Shown here: positions 44,126-52,691 of the stretch, piece after piece
Numbering within the stretch: the first letter of the stretch is position 1
Layout of the letters: every line of letters starts with the position of its first letter
NCBI GenBank assembly: GCA_903871335.1
Contig: CAIQGE010000018.1
Coordinates: forward strand, 1-64,000
Direction of reading: 5' to 3'
Length of the DNA: 64,000 bases
Source of the DNA: an uncultured Actinomycetes bacterium
GTDB lineage: Bacteria > Actinomycetota > Acidimicrobiia > Acidimicrobiales > RAAP-2
Position numbers and translations under genes: made by a program
Notes under the pieces: generated by a model
The model's database searches: none
What the model was told of the DNA's origin: nothing
Seen by the model: only the letters and a program-made list of their open reading frames with translations

Positions 44126-44274
44126 GCGGCACTTCGCGCCTATATGCGTCAAGAAAATAGTTCTAGGGTCCGCAAATCTGCGTAAAAGTTTGGTGCGGCC
44201 GTGTGGTTTCTGGCAGAGTGGACCCCGAGGGGGCGTTGTGTCCCCGTGACAATTGTGTAGCCGAAGGGGAAACG

Positions 44275-45702
44275 ATGCGTCGATTGACGAACTTCATAGG
44301 TGGCGAGGCCGTCGCGCCAACGAGCGGCCGGTACGTCGAGTTGTTGAATCCAGCGACGGGTGCCCCCTTCGCTGAAATGCCCGTGTCCGACGCCGCTGAT
44401 ATCGATCACGCGGTGACCGTGGCCCGTCAGGCGTTCGAGGGGTGGAAGCGTGCGACGCCGTCGCAACGTTCGCGCGCCCTCCTGCAGATTGCTGATGCGC
44501 TTGAGGCTCGGGCCAACGAAATCGTGGCGATCGAAGCGGAGAACTGCGGAAAGATCGTGGCGGTCACGATGTCCGAAGAAATTCCGCCCATGATCGACCA
44601 AATTCGCTTCTTTGCGGGCGCGGCCCGAGTCCTCGAAGGCCGTGGAGCAGCCGAATACATGGAGGGTCACACCAGCTATATCCGTCGCGAGCCCATCGGG
44701 GTGTGCGGAGCCGTGACGCCGTGGAATTATCCGATGATGATGGCGGTATGGAAGTGGGCGCCCGCGCTCGCGGCCGGTAACACGATGGTTCTCAAGCCCG
44801 CTGATACGACTCCGGCGTCCACCCTCTTTATGGCTGAGGTCATGAGCGAGTTTTTGCCCGCGGGAGTATTCAACGTCGTCTGTGGTGATCGAGACACCGG
44901 GCGTGCTCTCGTCGAGCACCCGGTACCGGCGATGGTGTCAGTAACGGGATCAGTGCGTGCGGGTATGCAGGTGGCCGAGAGCGCGTCACACACGTTGAAG
45001 CGCGTGCACCTCGAGTTGGGCGGCAAGGCGCCGGTCATTGTCTTCGACGACGCCGACATTGCGGCCGCGGCCGAAGGTATTGCGATGGCCGGATTCTTTA
45101 ACGCTGGTCAGGACTGCACCGCGGCGACGCGCGTTCTCGCCGGCCCCGGCGTCTACGGCGACTTCCTCGACGCCCTGGCCGAACAAGCTCGCAACACGGT
45201 GATTGGTGCTCCGGACAACGACGACGCATTGTTCGGACCGGTGAACAACATCAACCAGTTGGATCGCGTTACCGGATTCTTGTCGCGTCGCCCAGCGCAC
45301 TCAACGCTCGCCGCCGGAGGAGAGCGGGTTGGTGACGCGGGGTACTTCATTTCCCCAACGGTCGTCGCTGATCTTCGTCAGGACGACGAGATGATTCAGA
45401 ACGAAATCTTTGGACCGGTTATCACCGTGCAGAAGTTTGCCGATGACGCGGAAGCCCTCGCGTACGCCAACGGCGTCGACTACGCGTTGGCGAGTTCGGT
45501 GTGGACGCGGGACCACGGACGAGCGATGCGCTTCGCTCGCGACCTCGATTTCGGTTGCGTTTGGATTAACACTCACATTCCGATCGTGGCGGAAATGCCC
45601 CACGGAGGCTTCAAACACTCGGGTTACGGCAAGGATTTGTCGGTGTACGGCTTTGAGGATTACACGCGCATTAAGCACGTCATGCACAACATCGAAGCGT
45701 AG
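44275..45702 (+). CDS. Aldehyde dehydrogenase, aminobutyraldehyde (PatD-like) type
   Basis: A 475-residue NAD(P)-dependent ALDH. PWN at 149-151 and Lys174 bind the cofactor and substrate; Glu247 (LELGGK) and nucleophile Cys281 (NAGQDCTAATR) are catalytic. The GQDCTAATR and HTSYIRREPIGV blocks resemble gamma-aminobutyraldehyde and betaine-aldehyde dehydrogenases. With the aminotransferase it would take 4-aminobutyraldehyde to GABA. ATG 44275 follows GAAGGGG; the longer frame is not supported. It is the first gene of the plus-strand arm, followed 33 bp later by the permease. Confidence 0.9.
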   Translation: MRRLTNFIGGEAVAPTSGRYVELLNPATGAPFAEMPVSDAADIDHAVTVARQAFEGWKRATPSQRSRALLQIADALEARANEIVAIEAENCGKIVAVTMSEEIPPMIDQIRFFAGAARVLEGRGAAEYMEGHTSYIRREPIGVCGAVTPWNYPMMMAVWKWAPALAAGNTMVLKPADTTPASTLFMAEVMSEFLPAGVFNVVCGDRDTGRALVEHPVPAMVSVTGSVRAGMQVAESASHTLKRVHLELGGKAPVIVFDDADIAAAAEGIAMAGFFNAGQDCTAATRVLAGPGVYGDFLDALAEQARNTVIGAPDNDDALFGPVNNINQLDRVTGFLSRRPAHSTLAAGGERVGDAGYFISPTVVADLRQDDEMIQNEIFGPVITVQKFADDAEALAYANGVDYALASSVWTRDHGRAMRFARDLDFGCVWINTHIPIVAEMPHGGFKHSGYGKDLSVYGFEDYTRIKHVMHNIEA

Positions 45703-45735
45703 GGTTAGCACACCGATTAATTGAAGGGGAGTGGT

Positions 45736-47235
45736 ATGAGTATCGAGGATGTTGCCGGTCCGTTTGGCGTTCCGGTTCCCGCGAATGAAGTTGGCCCGCA
45801 GCTGCGAGCGGAGGAACTGAGTCTCTTTGACTCCACCGCCGTGGCCGTGTCGTCGGTGGCTCCGGCGTATTCGTTGGCGTCGACTATGTCATCGTTGGCC
45901 GCGGTGGTGGGCGTGGGAATCTACGCCCCGTCGCTGATCCTCGTCTCGTTCGTACCGGTGATCTTCATCGCCATTGCGTACTTCCACCTCAATCGCCGCG
46001 ACCCGGACTGCGGAGCGTCGTACTCGTGGGTCTCCAAACTCACGACTCCGTGGCTTGGTTGGTACAACGGGTGGGTCCAGGTGGCCCTGAGCACCATCTT
46101 CTGTGTGATCGCCCCTCTGCTCGCGGGTGCCTACACGTTGCAGTTCCTGAACAGCATCGGGTGGATCTCGACGTCCACGTCGAGCAACCTCGGATTGATT
46201 TGCATCGTGGGTGCCCTCTGGCTGGCCTTTGTGACATTCGTGTGCGTCTGGGGTATTCGCTGGACGACCAACTTCCAGTGGGTGCTCGTCATTATTGAGT
46301 ACGTCGCGGTGATTGGTTTCTCCTTGTGGGGGATCATCAAGGTGCTGGTGTCGCATCCGAAGGGATCGACCGGTTTCCACTTCAGTTGGTTCAACCCCTT
46401 TAACTTGGGTGGTGCGTCCGCATTGGCGGGAGGCATCGTTCTCGGTGTCTTCTTCTTCTGGGGTTGGGACACGGCCATCAACCTGAGCGAGGAATCGAAG
46501 AACGCCAAAGTGAACCCCGGGCGTGCAGGCATCATTTCGATGTTCCTGTTGTTGGTGGTCTTCTTGCTCAACATCGTGGCCGCGCAAATGTTGTTGCCGC
46601 AGCAAGTCATCAGCGACCAGGGCACGAACATCCTGTTCTATTTCGCCAATCACGCGGTGGGCTCGTGGGCCGGTTACGTCATGATCTTCGCCGTGTTGAG
46701 TTCGACCGTCGGCACGACGCAGACCACGTTGTTGCCGGCGGCGCGCATCACCTATTCCATGGCCCGTGACAAGGTCTTCCCCAAGGTGTTTGGTTCCATT
46801 CAGGGTAAGACCCAAACGCCGGCGGTAGGCACATTGATCTTGTCGTTTCTCTGCCTCTTTGGGATCTTGTTGACCTCTCGTTCGACGAGCGGGTACAACT
46901 TCATCGAGGGCGCGATGGTGACGAACATCGGCGTGCTCATTGGCTTCTACTACGGCGTCACGGGCATCACGTGCGCGTGGGCGTATCGCAAGGTGGCCTT
47001 TAAGAACGTGAAGTTCTTCTTCACCGGAGTTCTGATGCCGTTCCTGTCGGGCATTGTCTTGCTGTACGTCGGTGGCAAGGTGTTCTACAACCAGTGGACG
47101 ATTCCGGGCGACAACCAGGCGATCTCGATTCTCGTCACGATGGTGCTCGGAATTCCTCTGGTGATCATCGCTCGCCTCAAGACCAAGGGTGACTTCTTCA
47201 GGACGAAGACCACCGCGTACGAATCAATCGAATAA
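45736..47235 (+). CDS. APC-superfamily amino acid/polyamine permease
   Basis: A 499-residue transporter with about 12 helices. The N-terminal region has AVAVSSVAPAYSLASTMSSL (helix 1, with the family's unwound Gly/Ser segment), then SYSWVSKLTTPWLGWYNGW. The FFFWGWDTAINLSEES block in helix 6 is typical of APC amino-acid/putrescine importers (YjeH/PuuP-like). It probably brings in the amine that the neighbouring enzymes degrade. ATG 45736 follows AAGGGGAG. Confidence 0.88.
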   Translation: MSIEDVAGPFGVPVPANEVGPQLRAEELSLFDSTAVAVSSVAPAYSLASTMSSLAAVVGVGIYAPSLILVSFVPVIFIAIAYFHLNRRDPDCGASYSWVSKLTTPWLGWYNGWVQVALSTIFCVIAPLLAGAYTLQFLNSIGWISTSTSSNLGLICIVGALWLAFVTFVCVWGIRWTTNFQWVLVIIEYVAVIGFSLWGIIKVLVSHPKGSTGFHFSWFNPFNLGGASALAGGIVLGVFFFWGWDTAINLSEESKNAKVNPGRAGIISMFLLLVVFLLNIVAAQMLLPQQVISDQGTNILFYFANHAVGSWAGYVMIFAVLSSTVGTTQTTLLPAARITYSMARDKVFPKVFGSIQGKTQTPAVGTLILSFLCLFGILLTSRSTSGYNFIEGAMVTNIGVLIGFYYGVTGITCAWAYRKVAFKNVKFFFTGVLMPFLSGIVLLYVGGKVFYNQWTIPGDNQAISILVTMVLGIPLVIIARLKTKGDFFRTKTTAYESIE

Positions 47236-47240
47236 ATGAG

Positions 47241-47255
47241 GTCGGCCGAGCCGAC
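47241..47255 (+). repeat. Short hairpin between permease and alanine dehydrogenase
   Basis: GTCGGC and GCCGAC flank a CGA loop just after the permease stop. It is a 6-bp stem without a T-tract, so partial attenuation or mRNA processing is more likely than full termination. Confidence 0.35.
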
Positions 47256-47274
47256 AAAGGATGAGTGATCAACG

Positions 47275-48393
47275 ATGATCATCGGAGTGCCATCAGAAGT
47301 CAAGACGGACGAGTACCGCGTGGCGATCACGCCCGCCGGTGTTCGCGAGTTAACCGCACAGGGCCACAAGGTGTTGGTGCAACGCGGCGCGGGTGTTGGT
47401 TCCTCCATCCGCGACGCTGACTACCAGTCCACGGGTGCCACCATTGTGGACGACGCCGATGACGTGTGGGCCGAGGCGGAACTCGTCCTGAAGGTGAAAG
47501 AGCCGGTCGAGTCGGAGTATCACCGGCTGTCGGCTCGACCGAATCAGGTGCTCTTTACGTACCTGCACCTCGCCGCGTCGCGAAGCTGCACGGACGCGTT
47601 GGTGTCGGCCGGCAACGTCGCCATCGCCTACGAGACCGTTCGACTGCGCGACAATTCCTTGCCACTTCTGACTCCCATGAGTGAAGTGGCGGGTCGCATG
47701 GCTCCCCTGATGGGTGCTCATCATCTGATGCGCGCCGGAGGCGGTCGGGGCACCCTCGTCTGCGGCGTGCCCGGTGTCGCGGCGGCGAACGTGGTCGTCA
47801 TTGGCGCGGGGGTGGCGGGCATGGCAGCTGCCACGTTGGCGGTGGGCATGCACGCGAACGTGTCGATTTTCGACAAGAACCTGGAGCGTCTGCGCACGAT
47901 TGATCACCACTTCCGCGGTGAAGTCGAAACCGTGGCGTCGTCGACCCACGCGATCGAGGAAGCGTGCGTGCTGGCCGACATCGTTATCGGCGCCGTCTTG
48001 GTCGTTGGCGCTAAGGCGCCGAAGCTCGTGAGTGACGATTTGGTGTCACGTATGCGACCGGGATCTGTCTTGGTGGACATTTCTGTGGACCAAGGTGGCT
48101 GTTTCGAGGCGACCCGACCCACAACGCACTCCGAACCCGTGTTTGAGCACAACGGTTGTGTTTTCTACTGTGTGGCGAATATGCCGGGCGCGGTGCCCAA
48201 CACGTCGACGCACGCTTTGGCGAATGCGACCTTGCCGTACACGTTGGAACTCGCTCGGCACGGATGGCGTGAGGCTGTGTTGCGCGACTCCGCGCTCGCC
48301 GAAGGCGTGAACGTGGTGGATGGCAACATCACCTACGGACCCGTTGCGGAAGCGCACGGACTCGAGTCAGCGTCGTTGGGTTCACTCCTATAG
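47275..48393 (+). CDS. ald: Alanine dehydrogenase
   Basis: A 372-residue NAD-dependent alanine dehydrogenase (alanine to pyruvate plus ammonium). Arg15 and Lys75 contact the substrate, His98 (LFTYLHL) is the catalytic His equivalent, the nucleotide loop is VVIGAGVAGMAAA (about residues 175-187) and Asp270 sits in DISVDQGGC. In this cluster it can recycle alanine produced by the pyruvate-dependent aminotransferase. An oddity: a 5-codon reading frame (ATG 47261, MSDQR) ends with a TGA overlapping the ald start. The nearest Shine-Dalgarno (AAAGG) is 14 nt upstream, so start efficiency may be modest. Confidence 0.95.
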   Translation: MIIGVPSEVKTDEYRVAITPAGVRELTAQGHKVLVQRGAGVGSSIRDADYQSTGATIVDDADDVWAEAELVLKVKEPVESEYHRLSARPNQVLFTYLHLAASRSCTDALVSAGNVAIAYETVRLRDNSLPLLTPMSEVAGRMAPLMGAHHLMRAGGGRGTLVCGVPGVAAANVVVIGAGVAGMAAATLAVGMHANVSIFDKNLERLRTIDHHFRGEVETVASSTHAIEEACVLADIVIGAVLVVGAKAPKLVSDDLVSRMRPGSVLVDISVDQGGCFEATRPTTHSEPVFEHNGCVFYCVANMPGAVPNTSTHALANATLPYTLELARHGWREAVLRDSALAEGVNVVDGNITYGPVAEAHGLESASLGSLL

Positions 48394-48417
48394 ATCACGT
48401 CCAGAATCCGTCGTCAG

Positions 48418-48461
48418 GAAGCCGTCACGTTTGTTGCGCGCGCAACTAACGTGACGGCTTC
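48418..48461. terminator. Long nested hairpin after ald; possible terminator, with an operator-like palindrome at its tip
   Basis: A 14-bp perfect stem (48418-48431 with 48448-48461) encloses a 14-nt perfect palindrome (48433-48446, TTGC-N4-GCAA core). There is no T-run. It lies between ald and the MFS exporter gene, so it may end ald transcription; the inner palindrome resembles the MarR-type site at 59042-59053. Confidence 0.55.
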
Positions 48462-48488
48462 TCTCATTCCTCGATCGATCGGAATCTC

Positions 48489-50027
48489 ATGACCAGTGCC
48501 TCGTTGAGTTACGACGAACACGTCAGCAACAGTCCGGACCCGAAGCGTTGGTTCGCTCTGGTCGTCATTGCCATCGCGCAGCTCATGGTGGTGTTGGACG
48601 CGTCCATCATCAACATTGCTCTTCCGCACGCCGCGGTGTCGCTGAACATCGCTCCGAAGAACTACCAGTGGGCCATCACGGCCTACACGTTGACGTTCGG
48701 AGGCTTCTTGTTGCTGGGTGGTCGTATTGGTGACTACCTCGGTCGCAAGAGGGCTTTCCTCATCGGACTCTTGGGGTTCGCGGCAGCATCCTTGCTCGGT
48801 GGACTATCGGTAAACCAGGGAATGCTCTTCGGTGCCCGCGCATTGCAAGGTGTCTTCGGTGCGCTGCTGGCTCCCGCCGCGTTGTCCTTGATCTCGGTGA
48901 CCTTCACTGACTCCAAAGAGCGAGCCAAGGCCTTCGGCGTGTACGGCGCTCTCTCGGGTGTGGGCGCGGCCATTGGTCTCATCGCTGGTGGCATCCTCAC
49001 GCAGTACTTCAACTGGCGGTGGTGCATGTTCGTGAACACGCCGATGGCCCTGATCGCGTTCTTCCTCGCCATTCCCTACGTCCGTGAATCCAAGGTGCAC
49101 GGTCACCCGAAGTACGACGTACCGGGTGCCCTCACGGCAACCGCGGGCATGGTGCTCGTGGTCTTCGGCGTGTCGCAAGCAGCGGCCGATGGTTGGGGTT
49201 CGACGTCCGCGTGGCCCTATATGGTCCTCGGCGCCGTGCTGCTCGCCGCATTCTTCGCGCTCGAGGCGAAGGTGAAGTCACCTCTTCTTCCGCTGCGTCT
49301 CATTACCGATCGAGTGCGTGCCGGTTCCTACATCACCCAGCTGCTCGTCGGTATGGGCATCTTCGGCATGTTCTTGTTCATGACGTTCTACTTCCAAGAG
49401 ATTCACGGCTTCTCGGCCGTGAAGTCTGGTTTGTGCTTCTTGCCGTTCTCGCTCGGAATCATTTTCTCGGCCGGTGCGACGAGCCAGTTGCTGCCGAAAA
49501 TTGGTCCCCGTCCGTTGGCGACGTTGGGTTGCGTGATGGCGTCCGCCGGCTTGTTGTATCTCTCGACCATTCAGTACAACAGCGGATACGTCACTCACGT
49601 CATGCCCGCAATGATCATCATGAGCCTCGGTTTGGGAATGACCTTCGTGTCTTTGGCGTCGACCGCCCTGTTCAACGTGCAGCCCCAAGACACGGGTGCT
49701 GCCTCGGCGGTGCTCACGACGACCCAGCAGGTGGGTGGTTCTTTCGGTACGGCGATCCAGAACACGATCGCCGTGTCCGCGTCGACCGCCTTTGTGACGG
49801 CCTACGCCATGGCCCATCACATCAGTTCGGCGAGTTTCCACGCATCGGTCACCGCGAAAGAGCCGTGGGCGGTCGTGAAGATGGCTGAAGGACTCGTCCA
49901 CGGTTACGACGTGGCGTTCCGTTTCGGATCCCTCATGTTGTTACTGGGTGCGGTGTTCTTCTTCACGCTGGTGAACATCGACCGCCACCACCTTGGTCAG
50001 CACGACACCGTCGCGGTGGGTCACTAG
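48489..50027 (+). CDS. MFS drug exporter, EmrB/QacA (DHA2) family
   Basis: A 512-residue protein with 14 predicted helices. Motif A GGRIGDYLGRKRAF (residues about 78-91) and the LDASIINIALPHAAVSL helix 1 segment (about 36-52) are classical DHA2 marks. Motif C is in the GVGAAIGLIAGGIL helix. It pumps hydrophobic drugs or metabolites out with protons. Its upstream region carries a long hairpin with a TTGC-N4-GCAA palindrome that could be a regulator site. Its stop is shared with the convergent DUF5522 gene (CTAG). Confidence 0.92.
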   Translation: MTSASLSYDEHVSNSPDPKRWFALVVIAIAQLMVVLDASIINIALPHAAVSLNIAPKNYQWAITAYTLTFGGFLLLGGRIGDYLGRKRAFLIGLLGFAAASLLGGLSVNQGMLFGARALQGVFGALLAPAALSLISVTFTDSKERAKAFGVYGALSGVGAAIGLIAGGILTQYFNWRWCMFVNTPMALIAFFLAIPYVRESKVHGHPKYDVPGALTATAGMVLVVFGVSQAAADGWGSTSAWPYMVLGAVLLAAFFALEAKVKSPLLPLRLITDRVRAGSYITQLLVGMGIFGMFLFMTFYFQEIHGFSAVKSGLCFLPFSLGIIFSAGATSQLLPKIGPRPLATLGCVMASAGLLYLSTIQYNSGYVTHVMPAMIIMSLGLGMTFVSLASTALFNVQPQDTGAASAVLTTTQQVGGSFGTAIQNTIAVSASTAFVTAYAMAHHISSASFHASVTAKEPWAVVKMAEGLVHGYDVAFRFGSLMLLLGAVFFFTLVNIDRHHLGQHDTVAVGH

Positions 50028-50245
50028 TTCGCGACGAATGGGCAGTGACGGCAACCGCTGTCACAGCACGTTCCACGCGCGATGTGCGCGGCCACGGTGA
50101 GCACGACGAGGCCGGTACTCGGGTCGCGGTACGCGGGACATCCACTGTGCACTGCATGGTCGTGGGCGTCAATGATCGCGGCATAGTCCGCGCGGGTCGG
50201 ATCGAGACGACTCTCGTGGGGCCGCGGAATGGCGTTCTCGATCAC
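50024..50245 (-). CDS. Small Cys-rich DUF5522-like protein
   Basis: A 73-residue protein with a C-terminal cysteine cluster CCDSGCRHCPF preceded by FTxxAHIxRG-like residues (LTVAAHIARGT), as in DUF5522 proteins, plus an extra Cys in HSGCPAY. It probably binds zinc or iron; function unknown. GTG 50245 has TAGGTT ending 6 nt upstream (leaderless-type). It is convergent with the MFS gene by a 4-nt stop overlap and divergent from the OmdA-like gene. Confidence 0.75.
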   Translation of the reverse strand: MIENAIPRPHESRLDPTRADYAAIIDAHDHAVHSGCPAYRDPSTGLVVLTVAAHIARGTCCDSGCRHCPFVAN

Positions 50246-50260
50246 GCGGGCAACCTACCG

Positions 50261-50761
50261 GTGCGCGTCAACGAGCCGCGCGGTGCGTTAGACATCACCC
50301 ATGCCCGCGAGGTGGAACTGCGAATTGCGTCAGAGCGACACGGTGGGCTCGACAGCTTTCTTGATTCCGCCCTTCGACCCGGCCCAGGAATTCGGCTCGA
50401 AACGAGCCTCCGTGTGGTGACGATCAATGACTACACGTTCACGAGCCGAGTGCAGATGTACGACGGTGTGCCGTATGTGACGCTGCGTCGCCAGCATCGC
50501 GAGGCGGTGGGGGTCGAGCCCGGTGACGTGGTGGCCTGCACGATCGAGATCAACGAGAATCCAGATGCCGTAGATATCCCGGCGGAACTTGCCGCGGCGC
50601 TCGACGTCTGGCCCGAAGCACGCCAGGCCTTTACGCGCCTCGCGCCGTCACATCAGAGAGAACACGCGCGCTATGTCGCAGACGCGAAGCGATCAGCCAC
50701 TCGGGTGCGGCGAGCGCAGAAAACACTTGAGAATTGTCGAGAGTGGAAATCCCCGAATTGA
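50261..50761 (+). CDS. YdeI/OmdA-like protein with DUF1905-type N-terminal domain
   Basis: A 166-residue protein. The first half (about residues 30-95) has the DUF1905 beta-barrel feel with YVTLRRQHREAVGVEPGDVVACTIEIN. The second half, AVDIPAELAAAL through PSHQREHARYVADAKRSATRVRRAQKTL, is the bacteriocin-protection YdeI/OmpD-associated helical domain. Cellular role unclear. The start is uncertain: GTG 50261 is the first reasonable codon beyond the divergent DUF5522 gene, while the open frame extends 72 codons further upstream. Confidence 0.7.
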   Translation: MRVNEPRGALDITHAREVELRIASERHGGLDSFLDSALRPGPGIRLETSLRVVTINDYTFTSRVQMYDGVPYVTLRRQHREAVGVEPGDVVACTIEINENPDAVDIPAELAAALDVWPEARQAFTRLAPSHQREHARYVADAKRSATRVRRAQKTLENCREWKSPN

Positions 50762-50809
50762 TGAGAACGATCCGTTAATGTCGCCGTATAAACGACCATA
50801 GGGGTGTGT

Positions 50810-51193
50810 ATGTTCAACTTTCTCGGAACGTCATCAGGTGCCGGAGGCGCAATCGTCCTCGTATTTTTCCTGATCATTTTTAGCGCCATCGCGGTCTTAG
50901 AAATTGCCGCAATGTGGAAGGTCTACCAGAAAGCTGGACAGCCCGGCTGGGCTTCGATTGTTCCGTTTTACAACCTGTGGATTGAACTCAAGATCGTGAA
51001 TCGACCCGGTTGGTGGTTCTTGCTCTTTCTGATTCCGTTCGTGAACCTTGCAGTAGCGATCATCCTCTTGATAGACATCGCGAAGTCCTTCGGGAAGTCG
51101 GGCTTCTTCGCCGCAGGTCTGTTTTTCTTTGGGTTCATCTTCTGGCCGATCTTGGGCTTCGGCGACGCGACCTACACGCGGATCGAGCGCTAG
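50810..51193 (+). CDS. Small membrane protein (DUF5684-like)
   Basis: A 127-residue protein with three hydrophobic helices (residues about 10-30, 60-85 and 95-118). The conserved block WKVYQKAGQPGWASIVPFYN is characteristic of DUF5684 proteins, sometimes found fused or next to signal peptidases. Function unknown. TATAAA at 50787-50792 is a likely -10. ATG 50810 is preferred over GTG 50804, because GGGGTG lies just upstream. Confidence 0.75.
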   Translation: MFNFLGTSSGAGGAIVLVFFLIIFSAIAVLEIAAMWKVYQKAGQPGWASIVPFYNLWIELKIVNRPGWWFLLFLIPFVNLAVAIILLIDIAKSFGKSGFFAAGLFFFGFIFWPILGFGDATYTRIER

Positions 51194-51195
51194 AG

Positions 51196-52149
51196 CTACC
51201 TTCCGTCGTTCGTCGTCAGAATGATCTTCCCAAATTTCCCGGGGACGGCGAACGACGCGTAAGCCTCTTCCACGCGGTCGATGGGGTACGTGCTCGATAC
51301 CGGCACTCGTAGGCGCCCGGCGGCCCACAAAGGAACAAGGTGCTCGGTCATCTCGGCTGCGATCTGCGCCTTTTCGACGCGATCGCGAGCGCGCAAGGTG
51401 GATCCCGTGATGGTGAGTCGCTTACTCATCACGCTCAGCAGATCAACCTCGACGCGACCGCCGCCACCCACGCCAATGATCACGACCCGAGCGCGAGGGG
51501 CTAATACTTTTTGTGCGTGTTGGAAGTGGGCCGCACCCACCAGTTCGAGAACGACGTCGACCGGGGCGAGGGTCTCCACGTCTTCCACGCGGACAATTTC
51601 TTCGGCGCCGAGAGAACGCAAGCGCTCGTCATTTCGCTCGTCGCGCGCTACGGCAATCGGAATCGCACCCCACGCGCGAACAATCTGGATGGCCGCACAC
51701 CCCACTCCGCCCGCGGCACCCGAGATGACGACTCGTTCGCCCTGGCGGATTTCGGCTTGACGGACGAGAGCGTCGTAGGCGGTGGTGAAGGCTTCGGCAA
51801 AGCCGCCCGCGGCTGTGATCTCGAGACCCTTCGGCACCGGCAAAAGGTGTTCGGCCGGCACGACACACTGTGTGGCCTGGGCGCCACCACCGACGATGGC
51901 GCACACGCGCTCACCCACGGTCCAGCCCGTAACGCCGGCACCGAGTGAACGGATGTCGCCCGCAACTTCGAGTCCCGGAATGTCGGTGGGCCAACCCGGA
52001 GGTGCGGGATAAAACCCTCGGCGTTGTAAAAGATCGGCTGAATTCAGTCCCGCCGCACGTACGTTGACGACGACCTCGCCAGGGCCAGGAATGAGATCGT
52101 CCCGTTGCTCAACATTCAGTAGATCTCCGGCAATCACTACGGCGCGCAT
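51196..52149 (-). CDS. NADPH:quinone oxidoreductase-like MDR protein (zinc-free)
   Basis: A 317-residue medium-chain reductase. The N-terminal GroES-like part has AAGLNSADLLQRRGFYP and the IPGLEVAGDI block with no catalytic-zinc cysteine. The Rossmann domain motif is SGAAGGVGCAAIQIVRAWG (about residues 146-164). This is the PIG3/quinone-oxidoreductase subgroup, which reduces quinones or enones with NADPH. ATG 52149 is preceded by TAGTCT with a 6-nt gap, so it is leaderless-type. It is divergent from the peroxidase gene, which may suggest a shared oxidative-stress theme. Confidence 0.88.
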   Translation of the reverse strand: MRAVVIAGDLLNVEQRDDLIPGPGEVVVNVRAAGLNSADLLQRRGFYPAPPGWPTDIPGLEVAGDIRSLGAGVTGWTVGERVCAIVGGGAQATQCVVPAEHLLPVPKGLEITAAGGFAEAFTTAYDALVRQAEIRQGERVVISGAAGGVGCAAIQIVRAWGAIPIAVARDERNDERLRSLGAEEIVRVEDVETLAPVDVVLELVGAAHFQHAQKVLAPRARVVIIGVGGGGRVEVDLLSVMSKRLTITGSTLRARDRVEKAQIAAEMTEHLVPLWAAGRLRVPVSSTYPIDRVEEAYASFAVPGKFGKIILTTNDGR

Positions 52150-52155
52150 GGCGAC

Positions 52156-52195
52156 AGACTAGGTGCGTCGCGAGTGGGCCGTGGCCCAGTAGGGT
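52156..52195. promoter_or_regulatory. Divergent leaderless-type -10 elements (TAGTCT minus, TAGGGT plus)
   Basis: TAGTCT (52161 to 52156) is 6 nt from the oxidoreductase ATG 52149. TAGGGT (52190-52195) is 7 nt from the peroxidase ATG 52203. The 53-bp spacer has no Shine-Dalgarno for either gene. Confidence 0.5.
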
Positions 52196-52202
52196 GCCTC
52201 GC

Positions 52203-52691
52203 ATGGCACTTAGCGAATACCCCATTTCCACCATCGACGGCGAGCCCACGACGCTCGGCGCATTTGCGGGCAAGACAGTGTTGGTCGTCAATGTGGCGTC
52301 CAAGTGTGGCTTGACTCCTCAGTACGAAGGACTCGAGAAGCTGCAGGAAACTTACGCCGACAAGGGCTTTACGGTCGTGGGATTTCCGTGCAACCAGTTT
52401 CTTGGTCAAGAGCCCGGCACCGCCGAGGAGATCAAAGAATTTTGCTCGCTCACCTATGGCGTGACCTTTCCTCTCATGGAGAAGATTGAGGTCAACGGCG
52501 AGGACCGCCACCCGATCTACGCCGAGCTCACGACCGTGGCGGACGCGGAGGGCGTCGACGGCGACATTCGCTGGAACTTCGAGAAGTTCCTGTTGGGTCC
52601 TGACGGTACGGTCGTCGGTCGTTTTTCTCCGACGGTGGAGCCGAATGACCCGGTCTTGGTCAGCGCGATCGAATCGAGTCTGCCGAACTAA
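52203..52691 (+). CDS. Glutathione peroxidase-family (thioredoxin-dependent-type) peroxidase
   Basis: A 162-residue non-selenium GPx. The peroxidatic Cys35 lies in NVASKCGLTPQY, Gln65 is at the usual position in GFPCNQF, and Trp/Asn occur in IRWNFEKFL. Actinobacterial members of this type generally use thioredoxin or mycothiol rather than glutathione. ATG 52203 is chosen over GTG 52194 because TAGGGT ends 7 nt upstream of it. The stop is shared (CTAA) with the convergent acetyltransferase gene. Confidence 0.92.
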   Translation: MALSEYPISTIDGEPTTLGAFAGKTVLVVNVASKCGLTPQYEGLEKLQETYADKGFTVVGFPCNQFLGQEPGTAEEIKEFCSLTYGVTFPLMEKIEVNGEDRHPIYAELTTVADAEGVDGDIRWNFEKFLLGPDGTVVGRFSPTVEPNDPVLVSAIESSLPN

